DNA of 7,294 nt from Desulfotignum sp. GTDB taxonomy: Bacteria > Desulfobacterota > Desulfobacteria > Desulfobacterales > Desulfobacteraceae. Location: NCBI GenBank assembly GCA_011390235.1, contig JAABSS010000015.1, positions 1-7,294 on the forward strand, given 5' to 3'. Position numbers and translations under genes: made by a program. The notes below the pieces were generated by a model that saw only the letters and a list, made by a program, of their open reading frames with translations, was not told the origin of the DNA and searched no databases. Shown here piece after piece: positions 4,974 through 7,294 of the stretch. Within the stretch, counting starts at the first letter, position 1; each line of letters begins with the position of its first letter.

Positions 4974-5317
4974 AGCCTGGTCTCCGCCTGGGCTCTGGCC
5001 CATCCGCAGATCTGTTTAAAACCGGAAAATCGCCATTTATAGGGAAAATCCCGGCACTGGGCAGGCTTGACCGGCTGTATCCGGCAGCCTTGTTCGGTCA
5101 GAAACACACAGGCCCCGTCATCCTGTTCCATCAAAGAAAGGCCGGTGCGGTCATCGGTGAGCAGGGTAAAGGTGTTGATGAACCTGCGGACATCCATCTG
5201 CAGAAAGTCGGCAATGGCATCGGGTTCTTTCGGTTTCAGGCGGACATACCCCGGCTGCCTGCAGCAGGCATGGCACTGGAGGCATGTAAATTGCTCCAGA
5301 TCCAATTTTTTAACCAT
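4970..5317 (-). CDS. YkgJ-family CxxCxxCC protein (putative zinc or iron-sulfur ligand)
   Basis: This 115-residue soluble protein opens with FTCLQCHACC, the C-x-x-C-x-x-C-C motif of the family (PF03692). It continues with GYVRLKPKE, then DGACVFLTEQGCRIQPVKPA and QCRDFPYKW, the second cysteine cluster. Eight cysteines in these places suggest a bound metal or cluster; no family biochemistry is settled. I chose ATG 5317 because it overlaps the stop of the 41-codon ORF upstream (ATGGTTAA), which suggests coupling. GTG 5338 would add seven residues and lies in frame, so it cannot be excluded. The stop overlaps the GTG start of the GIY-YIG gene by four bases, which places the two in one transcript. 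Confidence 0.85.
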   Translation of the reverse strand: MVKKLDLEQFTCLQCHACCRQPGYVRLKPKEPDAIADFLQMDVRRFINTFTLLTDDRTGLSLMEQDDGACVFLTEQGCRIQPVKPAQCRDFPYKWRFSGFKQICGWARAQAETRL

Positions 5318-5435
5318 GCTTTTTGTACGTCTCGTCACAGGTCAATGTCCCATTGGTCCATAAAAGGCTTTCTGCTGCTCCCAGCGGACAGCCATCCGGG
5401 CATTTTTTACGCCACTTCCGGCACCCACTGCCCAT
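5310..5435 (-). CDS. 41-codon cysteine-rich ORF upstream of the CxxCxxCC gene
   Basis: The minus strand from ATG 5435 encodes 41 residues beginning MGSGCRKWRKKCPDGCPLGA and ending DETYKKHG. It contains C5, a C-P-D-G-C pair at 12-16, and C33 in WTNGTLTCDE. Four spaced cysteines in so short a protein suggest a zinc-knuckle-like fold. Its TAA (5310-5312) overlaps the next gene's ATG by eight bases, as expected for coupled genes. The frame stays open upstream to the BatD-BatE stop, but that part reads like non-coding sequence. There is no strong ribosome binding site. I do not recognise the family; a decayed or chance frame is possible. Confidence 0.4.
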   Translation of the reverse strand: MGSGCRKWRKKCPDGCPLGAAESLLWTNGTLTCDETYKKHG

Positions 5436-5472
5436 TGGTCTGCCAAACCCCCGGATTCCAAACCTCAAATTC

Positions 5473-5500
5473 AAAAACCCGGGGGGAGGCAGGTCCCGGG
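5473..5500 (-). terminator. Probable intrinsic terminator after the BatD-BatE gene
   Basis: Read on the minus strand, CCCGGG (5500-5495), an 11-nt loop, CCCGGG (5483-5478) and then TTTTT (5477-5473) form a GC stem with a T-run, 29 bp after the BatD-BatE stop. The stem is only 6 bp, so strength is uncertain. It separates the Bat operon from the 41-aa/YkgJ/GIY-YIG genes. The stretch 5436-5528 holds no other supported feature. Confidence 0.55.
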
Positions 5501-5528
5501 AGCAGGCCGGGATAAATCTCCCTTGTCC

Positions 5529-7294
5529 TCAGATGGGGAGGGCATCCCCCAGCTTGACCCAGCCCACCTTGTCCGGGGTGAACATGATCTTCAGGTATCC
5601 CCGGTTTTTATCCTGCACCCGCACCTTGGTGCCGGCATGCAGATCGAACAGCCGGGTGGCGGATGGTGACGTGCCGGAAGTGACAGCCACGGTTTCTTTG
5701 ACAATAACGGCTTTGGATACAGTGGTTTCCCTGTAATACTGGAGTGCGGCAGCCACTGTCAAAAGCACTGCCAGTCCGGCCAGAAAGTTTCTTATGCCCG
5801 ATAAAAGAAAGCCGGACCGGAACATGCGGATGCCTGCAACCAGGGCAAAGAGGCAGGAACAGGCAATGGCTGCCAGCTGCAACCACTGCAGGGGGATCAG
5901 TCCCTGCCAGAAAAAAAATACATCTTCCAGGGAAACCCGGTTTTCCTGCTTGTCCTTTACCAGGGTGCGGGCATACTCCAGGTTGAAGCGCAGGTCCGGG
6001 TCCCGGGGGATGAGGCGTTTGGCCCGTTCATACCAGAGGATGGCACGTCCTGTGTCCTTTGCCTTGAACCAGGCATTGCCGATGTTGTAAAAAAGGTGTC
6101 CGTTTCTGATCCCGGATTCGGCAATGGCTTCAAAACTTTTGGCAGCTGCTGCAAACTCTTCGGCCTGGTATTTGTTAACCGCATCAATGAACCTGGTGGT
6201 GTTATCTGCGGCCTGGCCGGATTCGGGCAGGGTCCCTGACAGGCAGACCGCCAGGACCACCATGACAAGGGTCTTTACCAGTTTTTTGACCCGGTCCGGC
6301 AGATCCTGTTTCGGACCGGCAATGCTGCCGCTGAACCGGGCCGCATCCATTTCTGCCATCAGTTTCACCACCTCATCGATGACTGCCTGGTCTGTGCCGG
6401 CCCGGGTGAGTATGGAAACAGTTTCCTCCCGGGTAAGGCTTTCCCCTGACCGGTTTGCTTTGGCCATTACCGCGGCGGTAAGGGCTGTATGGCAAAGGGA
6501 CACAACAGCCGGATCAGACACAGTGGATTTTGATGCTGCATCCAGATGTTTCCTGGCTTTTTCCATCATCTGCACGGAAACCGGTTTTTCCTTTTTCCGG
6601 CCCCTGACAGCCAAAAAGGCGCACCCCAGAAGTCCGGCAGGCAGGAGCACCAGACAGACAAACAATACAAACCCCATGCGGGGGTTGTGGGTAAGTACTG
6701 CCACATCCTGGTGGATGTCCAGGATATCCCTGTCAACTATCTGCACCTCCTGCCTGCCGGTGCCGGGATCCCGGGCCTGGGTGGCGGACATCACTGTCTC
6801 AGGCCGGGCTGAGTGGGTGGCCGTGATCTGCAAAGAAGGGGTGGTCCGGGTGACATATGCCTGTTTTTTTACATCAAAATAGGTGAGAGATATTCCGGAA
6901 ATTTCTGCAGTACCGGGCCTTACCGGCACCAGGGCCCGCTTGAAAATCTTTTTGCCGGTATATCCCCGGGGGCTCACTGTGATCTCTTCTGTGGGTGTGT
7001 CTTCATACATTTTGAACCGGTCCGGGGGAATGGCCAGTTCCGGCATGGCGGCATCCATGATATTGCCGGTGCCGTGGATGACAAGGGTGAGGGTGGCGGA
7101 TTCTCCTACCGGCAGCCGGGTTTTGTCCAGGCCGGCTGCCAGATCAAATTCTCCCACCAGCCCGGAAAAGGGTATCTTTCCGGTGTACGGGGGCAGCGGT
7201 GCCACATCCACGGTCACACGGTTGGCGGTCAGGCGTTTGGGTACGGTGCGGCCCCCGGAAAACAAGGAATTGTTGAAAAAAGAGTCAAAGGAGT
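5529..7294 (-). CDS. batD/batE: BatD-BatE fusion, aerotolerance operon protein (runs off right edge)
   Basis: One open frame continues past the right edge; the start is missing. Residues are counted from TTG 7265. Residues 1-195 are the end of the BatD extracytoplasmic part (VGESATLTLVIHGTGNI, FKMYED, GTAEISGISLTYFD). Residues 197-220 form a membrane helix, followed by a basic RGRKKEK patch and a soluble helical part to about 325. A second hydrophobic stretch at 333-350 (VMVVLAVCLSGTL), resembling the signal peptide of BatE, leads into TPR repeats (about 355-450, LFYNIGNAWFKAKDTGRAIL), two membrane helices (about 470-520) and an SH3-like domain ending GWVKLGDALPI. Bat proteins form a membrane complex with BatA/BatB von Willebrand proteins and MoxR, implicated in stress tolerance. 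BatD and BatE are usually separate genes. Here no stop separates them, and the Met at 6263 has no clear ribosome binding site. Confidence 0.9.
   Translation of the reverse strand, partial: SFDSFFNNSLFSGGRTVPKRLTANRVTVDVAPLPPYTGKIPFSGLVGEFDLAAGLDKTRLPVGESATLTLVIHGTGNIMDAAMPELAIPPDRFKMYEDTPTEEITVSPRGYTGKKIFKRALVPVRPGTAEISGISLTYFDVKKQAYVTRTTPSLQITATHSARPETVMSATQARDPGTGRQEVQIVDRDILDIHQDVAVLTHNPRMGFVLFVCLVLLPAGLLGCAFLAVRGRKKEKPVSVQMMEKARKHLDAASKSTVSDPAVVSLCHTALTAAVMAKANRSGESLTREETVSILTRAGTDQAVIDEVVKLMAEMDAARFSGSIAGPKQDLPDRVKKLVKTLVMVVLAVCLSGTLPESGQAADNTTRFIDAVNKYQAEEFAAAAKSFEAIAESGIRNGHLFYNIGNAWFKAKDTGRAILWYERAKRLIPRDPDLRFNLEYARTLVKDKQENRVSLEDVFFFWQGLIPLQWLQLAAIACSCLFALVAGIRMFRSGFLLSGIRNFLAGLAVLLTVAAALQYYRETTVSKAVIVKETVAVTSGTSPSATRLFDLHAGTKVRVQDKNRGYLKIMFTPDKVGWVKLGDALPI

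Noticed and set aside
5529..5531. TGA of the BatD-BatE gene as a possible selenocysteine codon, because the frame stays open to 5310
   Set aside because: BatE proteins end naturally at this point after the SH3-like domain. The next 90 bp read like non-coding sequence, and I see no selenocysteine insertion hairpin; a terminator-like stem lies there instead.
1..7294. CRISPR arrays, tRNA/rRNA genes, transposases, integrases or attachment sites
   Set aside because: None were recognised on either strand. The direct repeats found are gene fragments without terminal repeats or target-site duplications that I could see.

Overview
The window looks like a piece of a Desulfobacterota chromosome, most likely a Desulfobacterales sulfate reducer. 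The grounds are gene content and style: a Wood-Ljungdahl-type methyltetrahydrofolate-binding protein, a Bat (aerotolerance) operon, a CxxCxxCC protein, GTG and TTG starts, mixed GC content, and type II toxin-antitoxin genes in the gaps. No ribosomal or marker gene is present, so the assignment is an inference.

Left part (1-1765). The N-terminal 215 codons of a TrkH-type potassium transporter run off the left edge on the minus strand. A perfect 20-bp inverted repeat covers its ribosome binding site. Next come a 13-bp tandem repeat, a broken C-terminal stub of an isoquinoline-1-oxidoreductase-like molybdenum subunit, an intact four-helix PF04020 (phage holin 4_2/YvlD-type) membrane protein on the plus strand, and a 240-bp gap with a decayed coding tail.

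Middle part (1766-4610). A minus-strand pair encodes a small cysteine-containing protein followed by a pterin-binding methyltransferase of the MeTr/AcsE type. A plus-strand toxin-antitoxin unit follows with the PIN toxin first and the Phd/YefM antitoxin second. It has a near-consensus promoter whose -10 box lies inside a palindrome directly at the toxin ATG. Next is a second toxin-antitoxin unit with an intact PF09720 antitoxin and a ParE-like toxin cut after about 17 codons. Two small duplicated gene fragments lie in or beside these units: 104 bp of the small cysteine protein gene (a copy of 2701-2804 at 4448-4551) and 42 bp matching the CxxCxxCC gene (3833-3874 versus 5047-5088).

Right part (4500-7294, minus strand). 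From the right edge leftward: a BatD protein fused in frame to BatE (TPR plus SH3), a probable terminator, a 41-codon cysteine-rich ORF, a YkgJ-type CxxCxxCC protein, and a GIY-YIG DUF123 protein. The last three overlap at their junctions (8 nt and 4 nt), which suggests translational coupling. The GIY-YIG gene ends out of frame inside the duplicated 104-bp fragment, so its C-terminus is chimeric.

The most distinctive feature is a zone of gene shuffling at about 3800-5100. One 104-bp gene scrap supplies the stop codon for two converging genes. The best regulatory candidate is the toxin promoter-operator. I do not see a convincing wholly new multi-gene system. The small cysteine protein with the MeTr-like enzyme, and the 41-aa/YkgJ/GIY-YIG cluster, are the least-characterised combinations.
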